Notes under the pieces: model-generated
The model's database searches: none
What the model saw: the letters and a program-made list of their open reading frames with translations, nothing else
What the model was told of the DNA's origin: nothing
From: Eurosta solidaginis
Taxonomy: Eukaryota; Arthropoda; Insecta; Diptera; Tephritidae
Reading direction: 5' to 3'
NCBI RefSeq assembly: GCF_040869045.1
Contig: NC_090322.1
Coordinates: 174,668,672-174,732,671, forward strand
DNA: 64,000 nt
Shown here: piece after piece, positions 55,761 through 64,000 of the stretch
Layout of the letters: each line of letters starts with the position of its first letter
Numbering within the stretch: position 1 is the first letter of the stretch
Program-made: the position numbers and the translations under genes

Positions 55761-58700
55761 ACGCTTCCCAAGGCAGTCGGCGCTTCCCAAGGCAGTCGGT
55801 TCTATGTACCGGAGCGACTCGGGATTTTTCCCGACCAAGGACTGTCATTTCAGTGTAACCCCATTTAATTTTTTTCGTCCCTCCCACAAATTGTCATCCT
55901 CCCAGCAGCTCCTTGCAGCAGGACTGCTCCATATTCTCTTGCTCCGGGAAGGTATCGAATCCAATCCGGGTCCGTCTCCTGACCTCGGTCCTGAGAAATG
56001 GTTTTGCTGCATCTGCCGGAAAAGAATCTTTTTAGGACGGTCATACTCTGTTCAGTGTGTCTCGTGTAAGGGATGGTTGCATCGGACAGGTTGTTCTGGG
56101 CTTGATCCCAAAACCCGACGTCCACGTAACTTTTATAAATCTTTTGTGGCTCCTTGCTGTTCACGCCCAAGGGCGTCCCGTAGTCTACGTCTAAGCGCCC
56201 CCCCATTGCCTTCCAGCAGCCCCGCTGCTCAGCAAGCCACAACAAGTACCCGCTGCTGCTCGCGCCTTACGGCGCCAACAACTCAAACAGCTGCTACCAC
56301 TCATAACTACAATCTTCGTAGTAGAGTCGGAAGCAATGCTGAGCAACAGCCCCTGCCCCCGTCTTCTCCCCCCCTCTTTTCCGGCAGCAATCGTGTAGGT
56401 CAGGGAAACAGACTCTTAGTCCCTACCTCCGTTTGCACCGTTTGCCAGCACAGAATATATATGTTTGCGACATCCGCCCAATGCAGCTCCTGCCTCGGGT
56501 GGTGCCACTTTCCTAGATGTTCTGGTCTCCGCGACGGCAACCCCTCGGCGGGTTTCATCGCGCCATGTTGCCAGGTCGCAAACCCAAATCATCCGGGTAC
56601 CCCAATGCTTGCCCAAGGACGCCCAGTCCTAGGGCCACAACAGCAATTGCGTCCTGGCCTTCCTGAACCCAGGCGTAGTCACCCGTCACTTACCCCCAGA
56701 GTGGCGACGTCTCCCCTCATGCACTTCAGAATTCTGCAGTTAAACTGTAATGGACTAACTGGGAAGATTACGGAGATAGTCAATTTCATGAAGCGGCACA
56801 ACATCCGCATTGCTGCGATTCAAGAGACTAAACTCACAGCACGATCTGCATTGCAGTCCTGCTCTGGGTATAATGTCCACAGAAAAGATCGCGAGAGCGG
56901 AAATGGAGGCGGCCTCGCGTTTATAATACACCACTCTGTGCAATATCACATATTTGATCCTGGCATCGACCGCAGGGACAACGTCTTAGAACGTCAAGGC
57001 CTATCTGTCCGGTCAGGCGATGCAAACCTAGAAATCATCAACATCTACATCCCCCCTGCCACCTGTTGCCCCGGTGGATACCACCCTAATATTAGAGCCT
57101 TACTCACTGGAAACAATCGCATTATTTTAGGCGACTTCAATGCCCATCATGATCTATGGCATTCAAATTTGCGGGCGGACAGTAGGGGCGAGATGTTAGC
57201 GGATCAAATAGAAGAAACGACGTTCTGCACAATAAACGGAGACGCCCCCACACGTATGGTAGGAAGCTGTCACAGTTCGCCAGATATCTCAATCGTGAGC
57301 GCAGAACTCGTAAACTGCGTCAACTGGCAGCCGATGGTATCATTGGCATCCGACCACCTGCCTATACTTGTTTCGCTCGAGCGTACCGCCGACTTCATCG
57401 TCACCGAAAAACGCACTTTCATAAACTTTAAAAAAGGAAAGTGGGGAGAATATAAATCCTTTACAGACAACCTCTTTGCTGCCCTCCCTATCCCGACTGA
57501 TGCCCGCCAAGGGGAGCGTGCCTTTCGCAAGGTCATTGAATCCCCCTCGGCACGTTTCATTCCCGCCGGGAGAATTCCCGAAATCCGGCCCCACTTCCCG
57601 GCGGAGGCCGCAAACTTAGCGAGAGAACGTGACCTTATAAGGCAGCTTGATCCAGGCGACCCCCAAATAAGGGATATAAACCAACGCATCAGATTGCTTG
57701 TGGATGAACACAAGCGGGCGAAATGGGAGGAGCACCTAAGAGGTTGTAACCTCTCTACCGGTGTGGGTAAACTTTGGTCCACCGTAAAGTCCCTATCGAA
57801 TCCGACTAAGCACAAAGACAAAGTTTCCATCGCCTTTGGCGACAAAGTGCTGTCGGATGCGAAAAAATGCGCGAGCGCTTTCTGCCGACAATATATAATG
57901 CATTCTACGGTCGACAAAGTTAGACGGAGGGCCAACAGACACGCACATAAACACAAATTCAGCGCGTCACCAATCACCATCACCGCTAAAGAGGTTGAGG
58001 ACGCCATTGGTCGCGCTAAACCATCCAAAGCAGTGGGCCCAGACGGCATAGCCATGCCGATGCTTAAAAGCCTAGGGAAAGAGGGTTTCAAATATTTAGC
58101 GCAGGTCTTCAACCTGTCTCTTTCCACCTTTGTCATACCCGAGAAATGGAGAATGGCCAAGGTGGTCCCGCTACTAAAGCCTGGTAAACCAGCTAACATA
58201 GGAGAGTCGTATCGTCCGATATCTCTCCTATCGCCAGTAGCAAAGACGCTCGAAGCCATTTTGCTCCCTTATTTCCAAGCAAATTTGCAACTAGCCTCCC
58301 ATCAGCATGGCTTCAGAAAACTCCATAGCACTACCTCCGCGCTAAATGCCATTAGTACCCAGATAAATTGCGGTTTAAATCAAAACCCCCACCATAGAAC
58401 AGTACTCGTAGCGCTAGACCTATCAAAAGCTTTTGATACGGTCAACCACGGCTCGTTACTGCAAGACCTGGAAGGGTCTACCCTTCCCCCATGTCTTAAA
58501 AGGTGGACCGCAAATTATCTGGGTGGTCGGCAGGCATCGGTGCTATTTAGAAACGAAACATCAAAGCCAAGGAGAATTAAACAAGGGGTGCCACAGGGTG
58601 GTGTCCTATCCCCACTTTTGTTTAATTTCTACATATCTAAACTACCTTCACCACCGGAAGGAGTCACAATCGTTTCCTACGCCGATGACTGCACAGTAAT

Positions 58701-59840
58701 GGCCACAGGCCCAGGCCCACAGATCGATGAGCTATGCAATAAAATAAACGGCTACCTCCCTGATCTCTCCAGTTTTTTCGCCTCGCGAAACCTGGCATTA
58801 TCACCGACTAAATCATCCGCGACCTTATTTACAACATGGACGTCCCAAATGTCGACCATTTTGAACATCCACGTCGATGGCTCTACGCTACCGACTGTCC
58901 TACACCCCAAAATCTTGGGTGTGACGTTTGATCAGGATCTACATTTTGGTGAGCACGCAGCCGCAATTGTTCCGAGAATTCAGAGCCGTAACAAAATCCT
59001 CAAATCCCTTGCTGGCAGTACCTGGGGAAAAGATAAAGAAACGCTCATGACTACATACAAAGCAATTAGCCAGCCGATTACGTGCTACGCGTCACCCATA
59101 TGGTCGCCAAGCCTAAAAATTACCCACTGGAAGAAGCTACAGGCCTGCCAAAATACTGCTCTCAGAATTGCCACGGGCTGTCTTCTTATGTCCCCAGAAC
59201 ACCATCTACATAATGAGGCGAGAATACTCCCCATCAGGGAAAGAAACGAGATGCTGACCAAACAGTTCCTGTTGAATACCCAGAAACCTGGGCATCCCAA
59301 CAGACATCTGATTGACGAGCCAGCACCGCCTAGGGGCTTAAGGAGTCATCTCCGTAAGCATTTTGAGGAAATACGGCATCTGAGAACACAGCCGTATGAA
59401 GCGAAAAAACACAAGCAGGTCCTTGGTGAACTCCACAAACAGGCGTCGGACCTTTATGCCGGGAATTGCCCGGTGAACCCAGTACTCAAAGTAAAGTATC
59501 CAAAACTTGCGGAAGAGGAACGCATACTCCCCAGGGAAACGCGTGTCACTCTGGCTCAACTTCGTTCTGGATACTGTAACAGGTTAAACTCTTACCTATC
59601 CAGAATCAACCCCGACATACAAAATGTATGCCCCGCTTGCAATGTGTCCCCACATGACACCAACCATCTCTTTAATTGTAATGTGGAACCAACGCCTCTA
59701 ACACCCCTTTCCCTATGGTCCACCCCTGTTGAAACAGCAAGTTTCCTTGGACTCCCGTTAGAGGATATTGATGACAGTTTGTGATCGGTCGCGTCTGTTA
59801 GGTGGGGCGAAGCACTGCTACAACAACAACAACAACAACA
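55761..59840 (+). mobile_element. Non-LTR copy C, inserted into copy A, apparently intact
   Basis: Flanked by the 10-bp duplication ACAATATATA (55751-55760 and 59841-59850). The 5' end is duplicated: CGCTTCCCAAGGCAGTCGG occurs at 55762-55780 and again at 55781-55799. The 3' end is CACTGCTACAACAACAAC with a longer CAA run than in A or B. The single ORF has no stop or frameshift, so this copy is the best candidate for a recently active member. Confidence 0.96.
55804..59784 (+). CDS. Single-ORF non-LTR polyprotein: 2A-like, two fingers, endonuclease, RT
   Basis: 1326 codons. Residues 30-57 are a leucine-rich stretch ending in GIESNPGP, a 2A-like ribosome-skipping motif (canonical D-x-E-x-N-P-G-P, here G in place of D). 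Finger 1 spans about 68-120 (CCICRKR, CVSCKGWLH, then APCC), and finger 2 about 215-262 (CTVCQHR, CSSCLGWCH, then APCC). The AP endonuclease starts at 306 (MHFRILQLNCNG). The RT catalytic YADD is at 959-962. A C-terminal CPACNVSPHDTNHLFNC finger is near 1280. No RNase H. The start ATG is only about 23 nt from the element's repeated 5' end. Function: target-primed reverse transcription in the nucleus. Clade (Jockey/CR1 group) not fixed. Confidence 0.93.
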   Translation: MYRSDSGFFPTKDCHFSVTPFNFFRPSHKLSSSQQLLAAGLLHILLLREGIESNPGPSPDLGPEKWFCCICRKRIFLGRSYSVQCVSCKGWLHRTGCSGLDPKTRRPRNFYKSFVAPCCSRPRASRSLRLSAPPLPSSSPAAQQATTSTRCCSRLTAPTTQTAATTHNYNLRSRVGSNAEQQPLPPSSPPLFSGSNRVGQGNRLLVPTSVCTVCQHRIYMFATSAQCSSCLGWCHFPRCSGLRDGNPSAGFIAPCCQVANPNHPGTPMLAQGRPVLGPQQQLRPGLPEPRRSHPSLTPRVATSPLMHFRILQLNCNGLTGKITEIVNFMKRHNIRIAAIQETKLTARSALQSCSGYNVHRKDRESGNGGGLAFIIHHSVQYHIFDPGIDRRDNVLERQGLSVRSGDANLEIINIYIPPATCCPGGYHPNIRALLTGNNRIILGDFNAHHDLWHSNLRADSRGEMLADQIEETTFCTINGDAPTRMVGSCHSSPDISIVSAELVNCVNWQPMVSLASDHLPILVSLERTADFIVTEKRTFINFKKGKWGEYKSFTDNLFAALPIPTDARQGERAFRKVIESPSARFIPAGRIPEIRPHFPAEAANLARERDLIRQLDPGDPQIRDINQRIRLLVDEHKRAKWEEHLRGCNLSTGVGKLWSTVKSLSNPTKHKDKVSIAFGDKVLSDAKKCASAFCRQYIMHSTVDKVRRRANRHAHKHKFSASPITITAKEVEDAIGRAKPSKAVGPDGIAMPMLKSLGKEGFKYLAQVFNLSLSTFVIPEKWRMAKVVPLLKPGKPANIGESYRPISLLSPVAKTLEAILLPYFQANLQLASHQHGFRKLHSTTSALNAISTQINCGLNQNPHHRTVLVALDLSKAFDTVNHGSLLQDLEGSTLPPCLKRWTANYLGGRQASVLFRNETSKPRRIKQGVPQGGVLSPLLFNFYISKLPSPPEGVTIVSYADDCTVMATGPGPQIDELCNKINGYLPDLSSFFASRNLALSPTKSSATLFTTWTSQMSTILNIHVDGSTLPTVLHPKILGVTFDQDLHFGEHAAAIVPRIQSRNKILKSLAGSTWGKDKETLMTTYKAISQPITCYASPIWSPSLKITHWKKLQACQNTALRIATGCLLMSPEHHLHNEARILPIRERNEMLTKQFLLNTQKPGHPNRHLIDEPAPPRGLRSHLRKHFEEIRHLRTQPYEAKKHKQVLGELHKQASDLYAGNCPVNPVLKVKYPKLAEEERILPRETRVTLAQLRSGYCNRLNSYLSRINPDIQNVCPACNVSPHDTNHLFNCNVEPTPLTPLSLWSTPVETASFLGLPLEDIDDSL

Positions 59841-59850
59841 ACAATATATA

Positions 59851-61789
59851 ATGCATCCTACGGTCGACAAAGATAGACGGAGAGTCATTAGACACGCACA
59901 TAAACACAAATTCAGCGCGTCACCAGTCACCATCACCGCTAGAGAGGTTGAGGACGCCATTGGTCGCGCTAAACCATCCAAAGCAGTGGGCCCAGACGGC
60001 ATAGCCATGCCGATACTTAAAAACCTAGGGAAAGAGGGTTTCAAATATTTAGCGCATGTCTTCAACCTGTCTCTCTCCACCTTTGCCATACCCGAGAAAT
60101 GGAAAATGGCCAAGGTGGTCCCGCTACTAAAGCCTGGGAAACCAGCTAACGTAGGTGAGTCATATCGTCCGATATCTCTCCTATCGCCAGTGGCAAAGAC
60201 GCTTGAAGCCATTTTGCTCCCTTATTTCCAAGCACATTTGCAGCTAGCCCCTCATCAGCATGGCTTCAGAAAACTCTATAGCACTACCTCCGCGCTAAAT
60301 GTCATTAGCACCCAGATAAATTGCGGTTTGAATCAATACCCCCACCATAGAACAGTACTCGTAGCGCTAGACCTATCAAAAGCCTTTGATACGGTCAACC
60401 ATGGCTCATTACTGCAAGACCTGGAAGGGTCTACCCTTCCCCCATGTCTTAAAAGGTGGACCGCAAATTATCTGGGTGGTCGGCAGGCATCGGTGCAATT
60501 CAGAAACGAAACATCAAAACCAAGGAGAATTAAACAAGGGGTGCCACAGGGTGGTGTCCTATCCCCACTTTTGTTTAATTTCTACATATCTAAGCTACCT
60601 TCACCACCGGAAGGAGTCACAATCGTTTCCTACGCCGATGACTGCACAATAATGGCCACAGGCCCAGGCCCAGAGATCGATGAGCTATGCAATAAAATAA
60701 ACGGCTATCTCCCTGATCTCTCCAGTTTTTTCGCCTCGCGAAACCTGGCATTGTCACCGACTAAATCTTCCGCGACCTTATTTACAACATGGACGCCCCA
60801 AATGTCGACCATATTGAACATCCACGTCGATGGCACTACGCTACCGACTGTCCTACACCCCAAGACCTTGGGTGTCACGTTTGATCAGGATCTACATTTT
60901 GGTGCGCACGCAACCGCAATTGTTCCGAGAATTCAGAGCCGTAATAAAATCCTCAAATCCCTTGCTGGCAGTACCTGGGGAAAAGATAAAGAAACGCTCA
61001 TGACCACATACAAAGCAATTAGCCAGCCGATTACGTGCTACGCGTCACCCATATGGTCGCCAAGCCTAAAAACTACCCACTGGAAGAAACTACAGGCCTG
61101 CCAAAATACTGCTCTCAGAATCGCCACGGGCTGTCTTCTTATGTCCCCAGAACACCATCTGCATAATGAGGCGAGAATACTCCCCATCAGGGAGAGAAAT
61201 GAGATGCTGACCAAACAGTTTCTGTTGAATACCCAGAAACCTGGGCATCCCAACAGACATCTGATTGACGAACCAGCACCGCCTAGGGGCCTAAGGAGTC
61301 ATCTCCGTAAGCATTTTGAGGAAATACGGCACCTGAGAACCCAGCCGTATGAAGCGAAAAAACACAAGCAGGTCCTTGGTGAACTCCATAGACAGGCGTC
61401 GGACATTTATGTCGGGAATTGCCCGGTGAATCCAGTACTTGAAGAAAAATATCCAGAACTCGCGGAAGAGGAACGCATACTCCCCAGGGAAACGCATGTC
61501 ACTCTTGCTCAACTTCGTTCTGGATAACGTAACAGGTTAAACTCTTACCTATCCAGAATCAACCCCGACATACAAAATGTATGCCCCGCTTGCAATGTGT
61601 CCCCACATGACACCAACCATCTCTTTAATTGTAATGTGGAACCAACGCCTCTAACACCCCTTTCCTTATGGTCCACCCCTGTTGAAACGGCAAGTTTCCT
61701 TGGACTCCCGTTAGAGGATATTGATGACAATTTGTGATCGGTCGCGGCTATTAGGTGGGGCGAGCATTGCTACAACAACAACAACAACA
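59851..61789 (+). mobile_element. Non-LTR copy A, 3' part
   Basis: It resumes at ATGCATCCTACGGTCG, directly after the copy C duplication, and runs through RT to the family tail TGCTACAACAACAACAACAA. The RT frame is open for 558 codons (59851-61527, YADD intact), ending at a TAA near 61525 where copies B and C have TAC. The flanks of copy A (TTAATCGG left, TTAATTCG right) are only weakly alike. Confidence 0.93.
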
Positions 61790-61845
61790 GTAGTTAATTC
61801 GAGAATAGCAGAATTGAAACCATTTACTAACCAGGACGACTGGTT

Positions 61846-62250
61846 ATTATTGTTGCTGTTGTAGCGATAGGGAAACTCCCCGAAGGCACTGGGGAGTGTT
61901 ATTGATGTTGATGGTCCTTTGCCGGATGCAGATCCGGTAAGTTCCGGTAACAAGCACCATTAATGTACGAGCCTGCCCATCTCGGGAACGATTTGGTATG
62001 ACCACATGACCCCCCCAGCGGGTTAGGGGATCAGAATATAACCGCGGTAGGTATGCCTGTCGTGACCGTTGTTCACTGCTACAACAACCACATGAAACCT
62101 TCTAGGCAATCTCGCCCTCCCACCCAATAGACCCATTAAGAGCGTGGGATCGCACCAGCCTCGCCTCGCGCCACTGGTAGGTGAGGTTGACAATTGGTTG
62201 GAGAAGCTATACATTGCGCTGGCAACACCTTGAAAGGGTTGCGCTACACG
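61846..62250 (-). mobile_element. SINE-like element S, second copy, interrupted
   Basis: On the - strand it follows the copy at 43159: CAATGTATAGCTTCTCCAA, then TCGTTCCCGAGATGGGCAGG, CCGGATCTGCATCCGGCAAA, and an end in TATCGCTACAACAGCAACAA. It is split by the 77-bp insertion at 62010-62086. Confidence 0.75.
62010..62086 (+). mobile_element. 77-bp micro-insertion: S 5' end fused to the CAA tail
   Basis: It holds the first ~50 bp of element S (CAGCGGGTTAGGGGATCAGA, GTAGGTATGCCTGTCGTGAC) followed directly by CACTGCTACAACAAC. A perfect 9-bp duplication ACCACATGA flanks it (62001-62009 and 62087-62095), so it arrived as a retroposon and not by deletion in place. Confidence 0.85.
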
Positions 62251-62831
62251 TTTAGAACATCATGCGCCTTTCAGTTTCACTAGGGGTTCGCTGTCTCAAA
62301 TCCAGAAGAAATTCCGCTTTGAAGTATGCAAGTTCGGCCACACAAAAATTAAGTCGTTTGAACAAATAGCATTCTGTGGGTGTAAGTTTAGAAAGGAGTT
62401 GGCCAGGTCTGCTGGGTAGGGTTAAGAAACCGCCTGTGTTTATTCGGATGACATTGGTGGGTTATTTGGCGCCGGATTTTATCATAGTAATTTCTACAAT
62501 ATTTAATTTGCTTGCTAGCCGGATTTGAATCTAGCAGGTGTGCTTGTCACATTTTCAGCTCGCTATGTTAAATGACGGTCAGTGGTCAAATATAAATATC
62601 TAGTAGCATCTTAAGGTGTTAGCTTGAAGACCATATTAACGATGCATAGCAAGAACCTCCTTTAGATCGATGCCCATCAATTTATGAAGTTGCGGGTGTT
62701 GTTTACAAACTGTAAGCCTCGGAAGATAAGGTCTATTGTTCAACTTTATTTTTTTAGGAAGTGCCTGTTTTTACGGAAGGGCAAAAAAAAAAAGAACTAC
62801 AAAATACCATGACACAAATGTTCGGACATTT
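62251..62831. other. Unassigned intron sequence
   Basis: No gene, exon or repeat recognised. Short conserved-looking phrases are absent in the rest of the window. Confidence 0.35.
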
Positions 62832-63615
62832 TTATACCCAGCTATACTTGTACACAGGGTATTATACTGATTTGATAACGGATGGTTGTACAGGTATAAA
62901 GAAACCGAGATAGATATAGACTTTCATATATGTATCAAAATCATCAGTATTGAAAAAAAAATTGATTGAGCCATGTCCGTCCGTCCGTCTGCCCGTTAAC
63001 ACGATAACTTGAGTAAATATTAAGATATCTTCACCAAATTTGGTACACGAGCTTACCTGGATAGATTGGTATAGAAAATGAGCGAAATCGGAAGATAACC
63101 ACGCCCACTTTTTATATATATAAAATTTTGGAAAACACAAAAAACCTGATTTAGTAAATAATACAACTAGAATGTTAAAATTTGACGTATGGAGTGATAT
63201 TGAGGCTCATGATAAAAATTTGAAAACAAGTTTTAAAATGAGCGTGGCACCGTACACTTGTGATAAAATCAATTTTACAAATATTATTAAACATAAATAA
63301 AAAATCGTTAAACCTATCGTAACAAAATTCGACAGAGATATGGCATTTACTATAAGGAATGCTTTGAAGAAAAATTAACGAAATCGGTTAAGGACCACGC
63401 CCACTTTTATATAAAACATTCTTAAAATGGTCGTGGACGAATAAAACAAGCCATATCTTTGCAAAAAAGAGATTTATATTCATGGTATTTCATTTCCCAA
63501 GTGGATTTATAATAAATAGGAAAAACTTTAAATAAAAAAAATGGGCTTGGCACCGCCCCTTTTATGACTAAGCAAAATTCTATGTTTCGGGAGCCATAAC
63601 TCGAAGAAAAATTAG
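62832..63615 (+). mobile_element. INE-1/mini-me-like repeat, 3'-truncated
   Basis: It begins TATACCCAGCTATACTTGTA, with the core ATTGAGCCATGTCCGTCC (62965-62990) and the blocks CACCAAATTTGGTACAC and CGGGAGCCATAACTCGAAG. It stops after AGAAAAATTAG, where another element begins, so the terminal block seen in the other copies is missing. Confidence 0.68.
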
Positions 63616-63691
63616 TTCAGAATAGAACCACTCTTGCGAGACGACGTTAAATTACGTCATATCCAGCTGGAAGGAAGAGCTGAGCCTAAAA

Positions 63692-64000
63692 AAACATATA
63701 GTAGCAGTTTTCATTGACCTGAAAAGAGCGTTCGAAACAATTGATAGGAATATAATGCTCGATAAACTACAAAAAATTGGTATTAGGGAAAATGAATTGC
63801 AGTGGTTTAGAAGCTTTTTATCAGACCGGAAACAAAGAACAACCATCGAGTCAGTAGTCTCATCCGAGGCACAAGTGGACATAGGTTTACCACAAGGGTC
63901 GGTATTAGCACCAATCCTGTTCAACATTTACATAAACGACATATCAGCGCTGAAATATAGTAAAGTCAGGTTGTTTGCAGATGATGCGCTACTTGAAGTA
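63692..64000 (+). pseudogene. Non-LTR reverse transcriptase, 5'-truncated, running off the window
   Basis: Translation gives HIVAVFIDLKRAFETIDR, LQWFRSFLSDRKQRT, VDIGLPQGSVLAPILFNIYI and RLFADDALLEV, the RT palm of a different non-LTR family from copies A-C (FADD box instead of YADD). The sequence just upstream (63616-63691) contains stops in this frame, so the 5' end is missing. The rest lies to the right of 64000. Confidence 0.85.

Noticed and set aside
57270..58259. Long antisense frames of 329 codons opposite the endonuclease-RT region in copies B and C (also 52541-53530, and shorter in A)
   Set aside because: They are mirror frames of a strongly coding sense strand in related copies, carry no domain, and are explained by codon use.
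49588..61800. Target duplication for copy A (TTAATCGG against TTAATTCG)
   Set aside because: Similarity is too weak and the position is not flush with both ends; not claimed.
1..64000. CRISPR array, prokaryotic operon or integrated bacterial DNA
   Set aside because: No regularly spaced short repeats, and all coding sequence is eukaryotic (spliced genes, retroelements, fly-type transposons).

Overview
The window is nuclear DNA of a higher (schizophoran) fly. Its style of repeats suggests a tephritid fruit fly, but the species cannot be fixed from the sequence alone. Two host genes are recognisable and both are conserved single-copy nuclear genes. The last coding exon of the elongation-factor subunit NELF-B lies on the + strand (8116-8463). 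Eight consecutive coding exons of the histone H3.3 chaperone HIRA lie on the - strand (49484 down to 24804); splice phases agree at every junction and the stop codon is present. The two genes are convergent, with about 16 kb between their stop codons. The 5' exons of HIRA lie beyond the right edge and the 5' exons of NELF-B beyond the left edge.

Almost everything else is mobile DNA filling the intergenic space and the HIRA introns. 1-5960: a non-LTR fragment joined to a decayed Ty3/Gypsy element (- strand). 6104-7890: a Tc1-like transposase remnant and an INE-1/mini-me-like repeat. 8909-11915: two solo LTRs, the second split by a 995-bp terminal-inverted-repeat (TIR) transposon. 12002-12427: a 426-bp palindrome. 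12610-17412: a complete but internally deleted CsRn1-type LTR element with a CTTGA target duplication. 18195-18701: another solo LTR. 19232-22053: a complete piggyBac-type transposon with TTAA duplications and a nearly intact, intron-containing transposase. 22100-24301: a long INE-type repeat with a 130-bp tandem array.

24804-49484 is the HIRA gene. Its introns hold a 4.4-kb TIR-bounded mosaic, a 5'-truncated RNase H-bearing non-LTR element with a 13-bp target duplication, a solo LTR, tRNA-derived SINEs, and several palindromic MITEs, including one with an 8-bp duplication. 49597-61789, in a more 5' HIRA intron, holds one family of non-LTR retrotransposon nested into itself: an old copy (A) was hit twice by younger copies (B and C), and the duplications are visible. 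Copy C keeps one uninterrupted 1326-codon frame: a 2A-like motif, two related cysteine-rich fingers, an AP endonuclease and a reverse transcriptase. Shorter elements elsewhere (31961, 43159, 61846, 62010) end in the same GCTACAACAACAAC tail, which suggests they were mobilised by this family's enzyme. The window closes inside another non-LTR reverse transcriptase (63692-64000).

No CRISPR array, rRNA or functional tRNA gene, or prokaryotic feature was seen. All identifications were made by eye from motifs and remembered families. Element boundaries are exact where a target duplication or matching termini are described, and approximate otherwise.
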